This document shows positions 1 through 11,052 of a DNA stretch of 34,947 bases, in pieces. How positions within the stretch are numbered: position 1 is the stretch's first letter; every line of letters starts with the position of its first letter. The position numbers and the translations under genes were made by a program. Origin of the DNA: Branchiostoma floridae (lineage: Eukaryota > Chordata > Leptocardii > Amphioxiformes > Branchiostomatidae); contig NW_023365769.1 in assembly GCF_000003815.2 (NCBI RefSeq), positions 1-34,947 on the forward strand. The letters are read 5' to 3'. The notes below the pieces were generated by a model. That model searched no databases. It saw only the letters and a program-made list of their open reading frames with translations, and was not told where the DNA came from.

Positions 1-229
1 AACTAAAACCTCATAAACAACAAACTTTACTTAGCTCAACAGTATACAAAAATATTGTACGGGTTGCCATCCTTACACGGCACGAAAAACGGTATTTAAG
101 GATGCTGAAACCATGCGTAATGTTGACGTATTTTCCTCCTTTACGGCTCTATACACCACTTATACGAGTACGTAAATATTGCCTTTAAGTGGTCTTTCTG
201 TAGGTCCGTGTTAGTCCTTATTTTCCGGT

Positions 230-1370
230 TTTCCCGTTGTCTTTCAGCAGCTTAAAGATGTCGTAAATGATTTTTAAAACCCCCTTAAAACTTGTTTAAA
301 GTTCACGTTTATTTGATCTAAAGCCTCTTTACGTCTCATATACAATTGCATTAAGTGGATTATAACGTGTGCTTTAGTGCCTTTTCAGCAGCTTAAAGTT
401 GCCATAAATACTTATTAAAACGCCCTTAAGACATGTTTAAACTTCACGTTTATTTGATCTAAAGCCTCTTTACGTCTCATATACGTGTGCATTAAGAGGA
501 TTATAACGTGTGTTTAGGTGCCTTTTCAGCAGTTTAAAGTTGCCATAAATATCTATTAAAATGCCCTTAAGACATGTTTAAACTTCACGTATATTTGATC
601 AAAAGCCTATTTACGTCTCATATACGTGTGCATTAAGTGGATTATAAAGTGTGTTTAGGTGCCTTTTCAGCAGCTTAAATTTGCCATAAATACTTATTAA
701 AACGCCCTTAAGACATGTTTAAACTTCACGTTTATTTGATCTAAAGCCTCTTTACGTCTCATATACGTGTGCATTAAGAGGATTATAACGTGTGTTTAGG
801 TGCCTTTTCAGCAGTTTAAAGTTGCCATAAATATCTATTAAAATGCCCTTAAGACATGTTTAAACTTCACGTATATTTGATCAAAAGCCTATTTACGTCT
901 CATATACGTGTGCATTAAGTGGATTATAAAGTGTGTTTAGGTGCCTTTTCAGCAGCTTAAATTTGCCATAAATACTTATTAAAACGCCCTTAAGACATGT
1001 TTAAACTTCACGTTTATTTGATCTAAAGCCTATTTACGTCTCATATACGTGTGCATTAAGAGGATTATAACGTGTTTAGGTGCCTTTTCAGTAGCTTAAA
1101 TTCGCCATAAATATCTATTAAAACGCCCTTAAGACATGTTTAAACTTCAACGTTTATTTGATCTAAAGCCTATTTACGTCTCATATACGTGTGAATTAAG
1201 AGGATTTAATGTGTCGATATTTTGCTTTTTAGCAGCTTAAAGTTCTCATAAATACGTACTAAAACAGCCTTAAGACATGTTTAAAGTTCCCTCTGTACGT
1301 CTCATATACGTGTGCATTAAGTTGATTATAAGGTGTGGATAAGTGCCATTTTAGGAGAATAATCATTAGC
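230..1370. repeat. Tandem array, about 141-bp unit, with a 282-bp dimer inside
   Basis: About eight head-to-tail copies can be followed by the landmark CTTTTCAGCAG, seen near 241, 382, 523, 664, 805, 946, 1085 and 1226. Each copy also carries GCCCTTAAGACATGTTTAAA and CGTCTCATATACGTGTGCA. The copies starting at 523 and 805 look identical to each other. Those at 664 and 946 are nearly identical to each other but differ from the first pair, so the middle of the array is a duplicated dimer. The outermost copies (before 380 and after 1226) are diverged. No open frame spans the array. It is AT-rich and satellite-like. Function unknown. Confidence 0.93.
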
Positions 1371-2537
1371 ACATTTCAAAGCAAGAAAATACAATGGATG
1401 AAACTTTGAAATTTTATTGAATTACGAGAAAATATTACATGGAAAAGTAAAAAAAAAACCTACAGCCTACTAGGTATTTGTGGCCTTTCATTCTGATGTA
1501 GTCGGCAGTTGAAACAATCACAACGGTTGCGCAATTCCGTGCAGCAGTCCACAGTCCCATTTCCAGTGTCGGGTGAAGCGTCTCGGCGTAAGTTAAAAAG
1601 AGCACACACGTAACTACAGTTCCATCTGGTCACCACAGGAATAAGAATCCGGTAAGAGTAGTGGCCGATATGACTCGTGCTGTTGGATGTCCTGGATTCT
1701 GTGAACGCGAAACATGTTCAGCTTGCAGTGTCGGCTTCTATTAATCCGGATGGTACAAGGACCGTGATTTCCATTCTGTGTCGATTTCCAACAACAACAG
1801 CTTTTACAGAATTATGATAGCCACCTCGTATCTTTGAGTCAAATTCCGTCACCGGGGGTCCTAGGCGGTAAAAGCGGTGTCGCGGCCACAACTTGAAGGC
1901 TAGAACAGGCCCAAACTTTCTTCAATACTTCTCTTCAAAAATGAACGCCTGGAAAATAACCGCTCCTTGTCGTACGTATGGCCCGTAAATTTGAACCCCC
2001 CACTCTTTTCTGCCATTGGATACATCCTATCACATGACACAGCTGTGCCACAGACGGACCAAGGAAGTTCAACCTCCTTGGACGGACGGAGGTATGCGCC
2101 CCATGGCGAGTACGAAATAACGCTGAATAAATTTACATCTTGCCTGCCCACGCAAATCACCATAATTAACCCAAACAAACACGAGCAACACGAGAAGACA
2201 CCGCCTGTGTGCACAAACTGTTCTTTCTCGACGCTTGCTTGTAGATAAAGAAATAAACATATTTCGTACATTTACCTGTAGTAAGAACTGCTTGCCGTTT
2301 TATAGAGAAAACACAACTCACTGCACAAAACGGTATACCTACTACATCCTTATTCTTCAAGCAGAGGTTGAGTCGCGGAGATATTCATAGCAGTAGTCGG
2401 GATTTCTACCGTCTCTTAGCTCGAGTGTCAACTTGCCACAAAGAAAACAGGCGGCCTCACCCTGATGTAGACCCTGGCATTTCAGAACATATATGCGGTA
2501 TAAAATAAAAAGGAAAGGGTCTCCTCCTGTTCGCAGA
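1371..2537. other. Stretch between two arrays, no recognised gene
   Basis: Unique-looking sequence between the two tandem arrays. Small overlapping open frames exist on both strands at 1900-2271 and 1967-2248, but they overlap each other and have no recognised motif or convincing splice context. I see no RNA gene, no terminal inverted repeat and no clear similarity to the flanking arrays. Confidence 0.5.
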
Positions 2538-3850
2538 AACTGCGCTTCAAACATGCCGTATGTTCAGCAGAAAAAGGCAACGTTTCAAAAAATCTTTGAG
2601 ACGGTATTAGCTATTAGATAAAACGGGGGTAGTGCCCCCAAGTTTGCTTAAGCTACGCGGATTCAAAGATTAAACATGTCGTATGTTCAACAGAAATACG
2701 CAACATTTCATATACGTCTTGGCAACATATAAGGTAAACGGGGGAGGTCTCCCCTAGTTCGCTTAAACTGCGCGGATTCAAAGATTAAACATGTCGTATG
2801 TTCAACAGAAATACGCAACATTTCATATACGTCTTGGCAACATATAAGCTAAACAAGGGAGGTCTCCCCTAGTTCGCTTAAACTGCGCGATTCAAAGATT
2901 AAACATGTCGTATGTTTTACAGAAATACGCAACATTTCATATACGTTTTGGCAACATATAAGCTAAACGGGGGAGGTCTCCCCTAGTTCGCTTAAACTGC
3001 GCGGATTCAAAGATTAAACATGTCGTATGTTCAAAACAAATACGCAACATTTCATATACGTTTTGGCAACATATAAGCTAAACGGGGGAGGTCTCCCCTA
3101 GTTCGCTTAAACTGCGCGGATTCAAAGATTAAACATGTCGTATGTTCAACAGAAATACGCAACATTTCCTATACGTCTTGACAACATTTAAGCTAAACGG
3201 GGGAGGTCTCCCCTAGTTCGCTTAAACTGCGCGGATTCAAATATTAAACTTGTTGTATGTTTTAGAAATACACAACATTTCATATACGTCTTGACAACAT
3301 TTAAGCTAAACGGGGGTGGTCTCCCGAAGTTCGCTTAAACTGCGAGGATTCAGAGATTAAACTTGTTGTATGTTTTACAGAAATACGCAACATTTCATAT
3401 ACGTTTTGGCAGCATATAAGCTAAACGGGGGAGGTCTCCCCTAGTTCGCTTAAACTGCGCGGATTCAAAGATTAAACATGTCGTATGTTCAACAGAAATA
3501 CGCAACATTTCATATACGTTTTGGCAACATATAAGCTAAACGGGGGAGGTCTCCCCTAGTTCGCTTAAACTGCGCGGATTCAAAGAATAAACATGTCGTA
3601 TGTTCAAATGAAATACGCAACATTTCATATACGTCTTGGCAAATATATTAAAGGGGGATGTCTTCCCTTCTTTGCGTAAATGACGGTTCGAAATAAATTA
3701 TATATATGGCATCCTCCGGTCAATATTGACCATGGTATACGCAACATTTCATATAACGTAAAATAGCGCATATAAGCTAACCGTGAGAGGTTCTCCCTGT
3801 TCGAATTAAACCTTGCGCACAGAAAGTTTGAATACGTCAAATGTTTTCGG
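2538..3850. repeat. Tandem array, about 115-bp unit with a GGGGAG/CTCCCC hairpin
   Basis: Regular copies are marked by CGCGGATTCAAAGATTAAAC at 2656, 2771, 2886, 3000, 3115, 3230, 3343, 3458 and 3573, a spacing of 113-115 bases. Every good copy holds ATACGCAACATTTCATATACG and a short hairpin GGGGAG-GT-CTCCCC. Degenerate copies extend the array at both ends (from about 2538, and from about 3600 to 3850). The copy at 3230-3343 is the most divergent internal one. There is no coding potential. The unit is unrelated to the 141-bp array apart from a short CATATACG-type match. Confidence 0.93.
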
Positions 3851-6694
3851 AATAGCTAAAAAACGCAGAAGATTATTGTATTTGACTTTGTATTGTATTT
3901 GTATTTGCTGAGGTATAAACATAACATTTTGTACCAGAAAGCGCAATAATTTTCAGTTTTGACTGTAAATCTTGCCACTGTTATAAAACAGATGACGCAA
4001 TGTTTTATCTAACACCAGACAAAGGCTTATTACATTTGACTTAGCCGGTTAACATGTATTTTGTAACAGATCTAGAGAAACGGTATTTGTCCGTTTTGAC
4101 AGAAAATATTTTTTGAGACATTTAAGTTGTCTTTTCGGCATACTAAAATACATGTAAAATTCACGTAAAGAAACACAACAGATTAAGTTAGATTTACAAA
4201 CGCTGAAATCTTCCGTAAATGCCAAATGTATGTTTCCGATGCCTTTGATAGATCTTAAAATCTGCTGAAATATTTCTCCACCTTTAAGGGCTTTATACGT
4301 ATCTCTGAAACTTTGCTTAAAAAGTTGTTTTCGTGCTGTGTATATGCCGGTAACAAAAAGCGTGTTTGAAATCTGAAAAGTTGGGACCTTGTTTATGAGA
4401 GGGCTGCTCAAGAACAAGAACTTACAGATATGTCTGTTTCTTCCTACGACCACGATGTGGCAACTTTATAGCAAGAATAATATATCTAGGTTGCTTTACA
4501 ACGAGTGTTTGCTACCTCTATGACAGCGGAAAGCGGAAGTGAAGTTTACTAGTATCTTTATTTCAAGTATCAAGTATGCATACAAGCTCACATACTAGTA
4601 TTGCCAAATACACTCAAAGACTACGCAAAATGAAAAAAGGAAGGCTGACTATTTAATCATACTTATACACTTACATTTCCAATAATGTATCATATTAAAC
4701 TTTGTAAAGGCACAGTAAAACAATGTTTTTTTTTTACATCAATACCAAGGACGTTATAAAATGTCCTTGATCAATACCAATTTCTCCAGGGTTGACGGTA
4801 CAATATGTCAGCGCAGTTGACGGATAGGTGGCTAGTAAAGTCGCAAGCGGCAATGTAACTTCTTTCGTATTTTCTAGTGACCTTGGACAGTGCCTCCCAG
4901 GCTACTTGCACTGGACGAGAGAAATTTCTGTACAACAGGCAACTGGCTCCCTGGAAGCCTGACCCAGATCCTTTGGTCAGGGAATGGGTAGGAATGACAG
5001 GGATGTTTATGTTAGCCAGAACTCACAGCGGGGCAACCAGCCAAGCATGACTGCCACCGAGCCGCTGCTCTGCCTGACAGCTCCTGTTGCCAATTATAAG
5101 ACACGCTGTTGGTAACGTGTACGGTTACATGTGAACATACATGCAAATATCGTTGTTTTTTTTCTAATTTATCTTCATGACACTGAAAAATATTGGTGGT
5201 TTATATGTGATGACTAATACTTTTAGGAGACACCTCCCTGACAAAACAGGCGTAACCTGAAGCGTTCCTTCAGACACTAGTTGCCTTCTCCCACATTGGG
5301 GTGGCGGGGAACGATCACTCCGGCACACGCACCCCACTGTGTGTAAACATTTCTGCCGGCGCGTACGAGCCGGGCCGGCCTAACTGCCTGTATCATGTTT
5401 CACAGGCTGGGAGAAGGGATTTTTGCCTAACATTGAACAGTCAACAGGGAAGAAAAATGCTTCGACATCGGAGACAAGTGCAAATATAAGTCGAAATAAA
5501 ATACATTACCTTGTGTCAAAACAAACTACCTGTATTACACGTTCCACAATAAAGATTTAACTAAATACGCTATATGATATCTAGGCATGGTGTTAAAGCA
5601 TATTCCACGGGACATGTCTTCAAATGGCTGGAATACTGTGTCAAGTGTCCAAACGCAAAAATTTAATAAAGATACAGGTATAATATCTCAAATAACTTGA
5701 GAGAGTACAGACCTGAAGAAAACGTTTGCTGTTTCAATTACGTTTGCGTCTTTCGTTTGTCTCTTTTTCGATATTCTAGTTCTACGTTGTATTGTCGCAA
5801 TAAGTATGCTTCAAGCAGACGGTTTGCTGACTACTAGGGCGGCTGAGAAGCGCAAGAACTCGCCGTCTGAGATGCCCGAAAGCCATATATGTCAGGTACA
5901 AGAAGAGCGGAGATACTGCATCTCAGGAAATGGCATCTAATAAGCCCTATAACCTGACCATCAATGGCACGAAGGCAGACGCTTTTCGTCGGAAGTTGAG
6001 ATGGAGCCTCTGACGCTGTTGCACGACTGATGGCCGACCGGCGGGGTCGCACTGGAAGCAGAAAAACGGCCTGCCGTGACGTGGATCGGGAACCACAGTT
6101 ATGTGGGACTCCTCACCACACTTTCGCCAGCGATTTCTTGTAAACCACAGGTATAATTTCACCTGGCTTCGTTTTATGATTTTTACTATTCGTATATAAG
6201 ATATTGAAAACTTGATGATACGATGTGATGCGTGATATCCACCATGGTTTGAAGCAATAGAGCATATTAAACAGTAAGTCACGTATCACGGGTCGGCAAC
6301 TCTGGAATTCTGACTTGCGACATTGTTTTCAAAAGTAACGTTGCAATGAAATGAAATAGCGCAAGATCCTTACGATTTTGGACGCTTGCATTTGTAAAGC
6401 TTAACTTTGATAGGGTTAGAGGGATAGCTCAGGGAGGAGGACTGAGGTCTGTACATGTTCCCTTTACATTCCAGAACTACCTGACCACGGAGGATCGATT
6501 ATCTTAATTGTCATCTTAACATGAACCAGATGGGGCAGGATCCCCATACGTGGTGGGCCCTGGCCGTTACACTAACCTCTTATCGTGCATCCGTGATCTA
6601 TCAGTACGAAAATCCCCCTTCCAACGACCCATGACGGGTAGCCACACATTGTATTCCGTTCGCCGACCGGGAACACAGCTATTCAGCCTACTTT
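3851..6694. other. Gene-poor stretch, nothing recognised
   Basis: About 2.8 kb of mostly AT-rich DNA with two GC-richer patches (roughly 4860-5420 and 5830-6120). Open frames are short, overlap on opposite strands, and show no recognised domain. I see no complete transposon ends apart from the small inverted repeat listed at 4738-4779. The GC-richer patches could be remnants of exons or old mobile elements, but nothing in them supports a name. Confidence 0.45.
4738..4779. repeat. Small inverted repeat bracketed by a 10-bp direct repeat
   Basis: ATCAATACCA occurs at 4738-4747 and again at 4770-4779. Between and overlapping these, CAAGGAC and GTCCTTG form the arms of a short hairpin. It could be a tiny transposon footprint or a solo hairpin; it is too short to assign. 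Confidence 0.45.
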
Positions 6695-6981
6695 ACTACT
6701 CTCCAAGCAGAGGTTAGGCTCAGGCTGTTTTTTAACGTTTTTTTAGTCGTTTTTATCGTGCTTTNNNNNNNNNNNNNNNNNNNNNNNNNNNNNNNNNNNN
6801 NNNNNNNNNNNNNNNNNNNNNNNNNNNNNNNNNNNNNNNNNNNNNNNNNNNNNNNNNNNNNNNNGTTGGGTTTTGACACAGCAAGATATAATGACAAAAT
6901 AGAAAGCCAGATAAAACTATTAAAAACGACTAAAAAAACGTTAAAAAACAGCCTGAGCCTAACCTCTGCTGGGAGAGTAGT
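6695..6981. mobile_element. Foldback (MITE-like) element containing an assembly gap
   Basis: The left end (ACTACTCTCCAAGCAGAGGT from 6695) and the right end (to 6981) are inverted complements for about 70 bases. The arms include GGCTCAGGCTG and TTTTTTTAGTCGTTTTTA on the left and their complements on the right. Between the arms lie 100 N and a short AT-rich interior. The end motif CTCCAAGCAGA is shared with the two shorter MITEs at 11956-12100 and 31258-31389, suggesting a related family. True length is unknown because of the gap. Confidence 0.85.
6765..6864. other. Assembly gap, 100 N
   Basis: Exactly 100 N, the usual placeholder for a gap of unknown size. It lies inside the foldback element at 6695-6981, so an inverted repeat is the likely cause of the break. 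Open frames that run through it are not meaningful. Confidence 0.98.
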
Positions 6982-8866
6982 TTTCTGCAGAACGAGAACG
7001 TGGACAGGGAGTTTATCTCGGTGTGGTTTGTGGAGAATGCAGCGAACCCAAGACATTGCCGGAAACAACAACCGAAGAAACAGTTAATCCAGAAAACCTA
7101 CAAATTCAGGAGGGATGCTTGGGTCAACAAGGCCTGGTTTTATTACAGCTCAGTGGCACCTGTTGACGACGCCCCATTCGAAACTGTCTGTCGTGCAGTG
7201 CCATGTGTGTGTCCATGTGGATGATGTTTCTTCACATTGTACAACCCTTTTTTCACGATTTTCTCCAGAGTAGAGTAAAGACTTGAGTACGTAGATCTCT
7301 TCAGTTAGAAGCCGTTCTGATCAAGTTTTATTTTGAACGCACCTCGTATATAGTTATGTTGGGAGAACTAACCACCATATTGTAATACGACTTGATCTAT
7401 ATTTGTTTCTGCTTGCGCTTAGATCCGTATTATCTGATTACTGAAAGTTGCGCATGTACTGGTAAAAATTGGCCAGTACAACCCTACAAAGAAATAAGGG
7501 GAAAGGGTAAAACAATAGGAAAAACTGATTGTGTGTACAGAAGACGTGACACAGATTTGCAAAGTGACGCATGACGAATCTTTAAAAATACACGTACAAA
7601 AAAATGATAATGTGGTTCTTTACAGTTCTTAAAATGTCAAGCAAACAATGAGGGGAAAAGGCCGTTATATAACCGCCTTGATAAAACACATAATTTAGCC
7701 AGGCTAAACATGTACAACACGTAAGTTTGTTGTCCCGAAAATGTTTTTCGTTCAGAAATTCAGGTCATGAATGAATTATCGATATCCACATCATCAAATG
7801 CAAATCATGTGAGCATCAGGCATATCCACAGCAAAAAATACAAATACAAATACAAAACCAATCTAGACCGGACGATTTACGGATAACCAAAAAATTGCAG
7901 GTAGTCATGACCGTTCAGTGAAACATGCTCCGTCCATACTTGGCCTTTGAAATCATAGATTCCTACAGGTCTTTCGATGTCGGAGATTCTTACACGGCAA
8001 ATAAAATATACAGCTTTGACTCACGGTAAAAATGTCGTTATCTGGGCTGTTTCGGGGAGTAAAACTATTGTTTTCGTTACTCCACCAGCCAAACCCAGCG
8101 CAAAGGGAAAACAATAACATGACCCCTGCTTGACCCCACCAACAAAGAATGAGAAGTCCCGTAATTTCTAAGGAACTTCTCACTAACTTATGAAAGGGTG
8201 GCTGTATATCAGTGTATGTATTGAAAATAAACAAGTTTTTTTGTGATAAATGAAGAAAAAGAAAATTCACATTTTCCTCGCTACAACGGTAAGAAGACAA
8301 ATTGTGGTTTTGATGCGTTTGCTTGTGGTCGCCATTCCTATTCACAGCTGACGGTAAAACTGGCGGTTGAAGGCAGGCATCGCGAAGTAGATCTTGTGAG
8401 GAGACCTCGTACTCCCGTTAATTACATAAGATACGCCTTGTTCATAATGAATAGCGGGACACAAGATGTTCCTATTTTTCTCGCTGGTAACATTAATTTC
8501 TTTGATAATCTTCGCTAGTCTGGAGTCTCTTTGATGGTCAAGTGCTGTTTAATGTCGCGCTTCGAGCTCGGTTCAGAAAAAACTCCCTGCTATGCGGCGA
8601 TTTGTGGCACATGTGGCTTACATCTTACATGATAGTACTTACGTGCAACTTTGTATTTGTAACTAAATTTCCTTATTTTGTACGAATAATGGTACATGTA
8701 TGGGCAGCTGATATTTTCCACGCCACAGTCCAGTGGACTACTACTACAGTGCATGGCACTGTTGACTTGGGCACGGTCATTTCACGCCTGATTAATAACA
8801 CAGGCCTTCATTAATTTCAATATCACAAAGAAACGAGAAGAAGCCGAATGTACGCAGTGTACCAAT
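6982..8866. other. Stretch without a recognised gene
   Basis: About 1.9 kb between the first foldback element and the second gap. Short open frames occur on both strands (for example 7000-7224 plus, 7953-8345 minus, 8243-8518 plus), but none has a domain I recognise. A short TACAAA-type simple repeat lies near 7840-7860. No tRNA, rRNA or transposon ends were found. Confidence 0.45.
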
Positions 8867-8966
8867 NNNNNNNNNNNNNNNNNNNNNNNNNNNNNNNNNN
8901 NNNNNNNNNNNNNNNNNNNNNNNNNNNNNNNNNNNNNNNNNNNNNNNNNNNNNNNNNNNNNNNNNN
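8867..8966. other. Assembly gap, 100 N
   Basis: Exactly 100 N. Unlike the first gap, the 40 or so bases on either side are not inverted complements, so no cause is visible. Confidence 0.98.
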
Positions 8967-9084
8967 TTGTTGGTATAGTATTGCTCTGACTGTGTATGTT
9001 GGTAAGTTAGTGCAAATAGAAACGCACAACGCTAGAATGTCAGGAACGTTAACAGAAACACGATCCTTACCTGTTGAAACCGAA

Positions 9085-9240
9085 ACTGAAGTCTGTAGAA
9101 AAGTCATAAACAGACCGTTGTACTCCAATTCAAGACACATTCGTCGATTGACAGGGGCGTGATGATTTCCGCCTCCCGTGCCGCACCGGCTGTGAAGTTG
9201 TGCTCCAGGAAAGTAAACAAGATAATTGCAGGGGCGGGGA
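9085..9240 (+). repeat. Duplicated segment, copy A
   Basis: Diverged direct copy of 10030-10175. Both contain TGTAGAA then CATAAACAG, a 33-base identical block (9145 onward here, 10069 onward in copy B) that includes GACAGGGGCGTGATGATTTC, and AGGAAAGTAAACAAGATAAT (9207 and 10136). The middle between the blocks is diverged. It could be an old local duplication or two copies of an unnamed repeat. Confidence 0.85.
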
Positions 9241-9385
9241 CATGATATAAACTCCATCCCTAGGAGTTCTCCTTCCCTGGCACTGTTGTCGAGCGCCGTA
9301 CTTGTGTTGTTCCATTTCTACGGTATCAACAGAATGGACTATATCGCTGGGAACTGGGAACTCCAAAGTAACCTATGTACAATAG

Positions 9386-9747
9386 CAGGCCTCGAAATAC
9401 TGGGTGCATGTGCACCCAGGTGCACCCAAAATTGGAGCTGTGCACCCAATTATTTTCTGTGGGTGCACAGAGTGCACCCAAATATTTTATTATGTTTATG
9501 TATGTAAAAATATCAAAGTATACTTATAGCCTAGTATACATCATATTCTTGACATCTAAGTGTTAGAAAGACAATAAAAAATGACTGTCGTGGTACTTGT
9601 TTAAGAAGTTGATAGCTTGTAACTAAGTTTTATTTTTTAGGTCTTTACTTCAACTTAAGTGGTGCACCCAAAACATTTTTGGTGCACCCAATTTTTTGAG
9701 CTGGGTGCACCAGTGCACCTAATCCCAAAAATGAATTTCGAGCCCTG
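9386..9747. mobile_element. Foldback MITE with CAGG ends and GTGCACCCA motifs, hAT-like
   Basis: Ends are CAGGCCTCGAAAT on the left and the complement of CAGGGCTCGAAAT on the right. Both arms carry several copies of GTGCACCCA or its complement TGGGTGCAC. The 7-base direct repeat ACAATAG flanks the element exactly (9379-9385 and 9748-9754). CAGGG-like ends with a 7-8 bp target duplication fit a non-autonomous hAT element. The interior (about 9490-9650) is AT-rich and noncoding. The open frames that start in the left arm are by-products. Confidence 0.85.
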
Positions 9748-10029
9748 ACAATAGTAATAGTCAACATTGGGGAAGTCGATTATTAATATGTACATAAACT
9801 GTTTATGTGCTAATCAATGTAGTTCATAGATAGTTTAGACTATTGCAAAGAGGCAACCCTAAGAGTAACATCGACTTACCTTGCTTGTGTGACTCGTTTT
9901 TTGTAGTTGAACAATTTCTCGTTTCCAAGCAGAACCAGAAGTAAGTACATGTACTATCAACAGCTACTACTACTATATAAACTTGATACAGGTTGCAAAA
10001 TGGACGAGGATGTGAAGTGTGTATTGTAT

Positions 10030-10175
10030 TGTAGAAGCCATAAACAGCTCATTGTTCTCCCATTAGACCGATTGACAGGGGCGTGATGATTTCCGCCTCC
10101 CGGGATGAACCCGTGCCCGCAGGGTAGTTTACTCAAGGAAAGTAAACAAGATAATTACTGGGGCGGAGATGATAC
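10030..10175 (+). repeat. Duplicated segment, copy B
   Basis: Second copy of the segment at 9085-9240, about 925 bases downstream in the same orientation. It ends at the point where decayed retrotransposon coding sequence begins (about 10176). The foldback MITE at 9386-9747 lies between the two copies and is present only once. Confidence 0.85.
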
Positions 10176-10985
10176 TTGACAAACGTTTTCAAAAATTTCT
10201 ACTTGGAGTCCACTCAAAATATTCTAGTACGGCGTGAGAAGAGAGGAACTTTTCCCATTATAATATTTGCTAGAATTCAGCTCATTAAGTACTGGCACCG
10301 TTTGGTAAACTTACCTGAGGACTGGTCCTTACACATACATGTACAACACTGTATTTACTGGCGACCATGACTGGATTAATCATGTTGAGGACATTCTCTA
10401 TTACCACAGCTTTGGACAAATATGGTCAAAACCTGAGGTTTATAAAGCAGAATACATTGCCAACCAACTGCGCATCCGGCAACAAGATATATCCATACAG
10501 GAGTGGTTTAGTTCTATTGAAAACAATTCAAAACTAGTACTGTCTGTAACGTAGCAAATCAAAAGAATATTATGAACAAAAAACATACCTTTATGATATA
10601 ATAACATTAAAATTTGCAAAGCAATAACTAATTAAGAATCAGTAGCCATAAATTGAATATAGAAACAGGCAGATACTATACAATGTAGCCCCTGACCAAA
10701 GGTTCTGTCCATTCTGCCCAAAGTCCAAAGAAGATGAATTTTACTTTATAATGGAATGTTTCTAAATACACTTTTTTATGTAATGAATTATTCACATTGC
10801 TCAAATAAAGTACAACAGATTTCAAGAGACTCGATGCTACAAACAGATTTGTATATATCTTTAGATGTCACAACCCACATAATGAAAAAAATTGGCAAAA
10901 CAAGGACTGCTTTGATATTAGAAGGAACATCGATACTTATGATTAGCCCACTCCATTCCAATACTACAACAAATGCAAAGAATAA
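10176..10985 (+). pseudogene. Decayed non-LTR retrotransposon fragment (region C-terminal to reverse transcriptase)
   Basis: Reading across three frames gives a pattern common in the C-terminal part of retroposon ORF2 proteins. A segment ending in LIKYWHRLVNLPEDW (frame starting 10176) is followed by WINHVEDILYYHSFGQIW (frame from 10339). Then comes IETGRYY and, after a one-base shift, NVAPDQRFCPFCP with DEFYFIMEC (about 10650-10762), a CxxC...C zinc-knuckle-like signature. Remnants continue to about 10985 (frame from 10756). At least three frameshifts and several stops show it is dead. No reverse transcriptase catalytic region is present upstream, so it is also 5'-truncated. The clade is not assignable by eye. 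Confidence 0.72.
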
Positions 10986-11052
10986 TGTTAGTCCTTATTG
11001 TTACATAACTTAGGATGCTAAGCTTTATTTGATACCGGTACCTCTACTTTGT

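Noticed and set aside
1900-2271. Overlapping small ORFs on both strands (123 and 93 codons)
   Set aside because: They occupy the same DNA on opposite strands, with no recognised domain and no splice or promoter context.
230-3850. CRISPR-like array
   Set aside because: Units repeat over their full length with no unique spacers, in a eukaryotic context; these are satellites.
4049-4453. 134-codon minus-strand ORF
   Set aside because: AT-rich sequence, no recognisable motif and no exon-like composition; a chance frame is likely.
5301-5489. Short ORF in a GC-richer patch
   Set aside because: Only 62 codons, with a non-ATG first codon, no recognised motif and no matching splice sites.
6688-7087. 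ORFs spanning the first N gap
   Set aside because: They consist of the inverted arms of a foldback element plus placeholder N, so they are not real proteins.
8243-8814. Two consecutive plus-strand ORFs of about 90 codons
   Set aside because: Different frames, no domain, and low-complexity hydrophobic stretches typical of AT-rich noncoding DNA.
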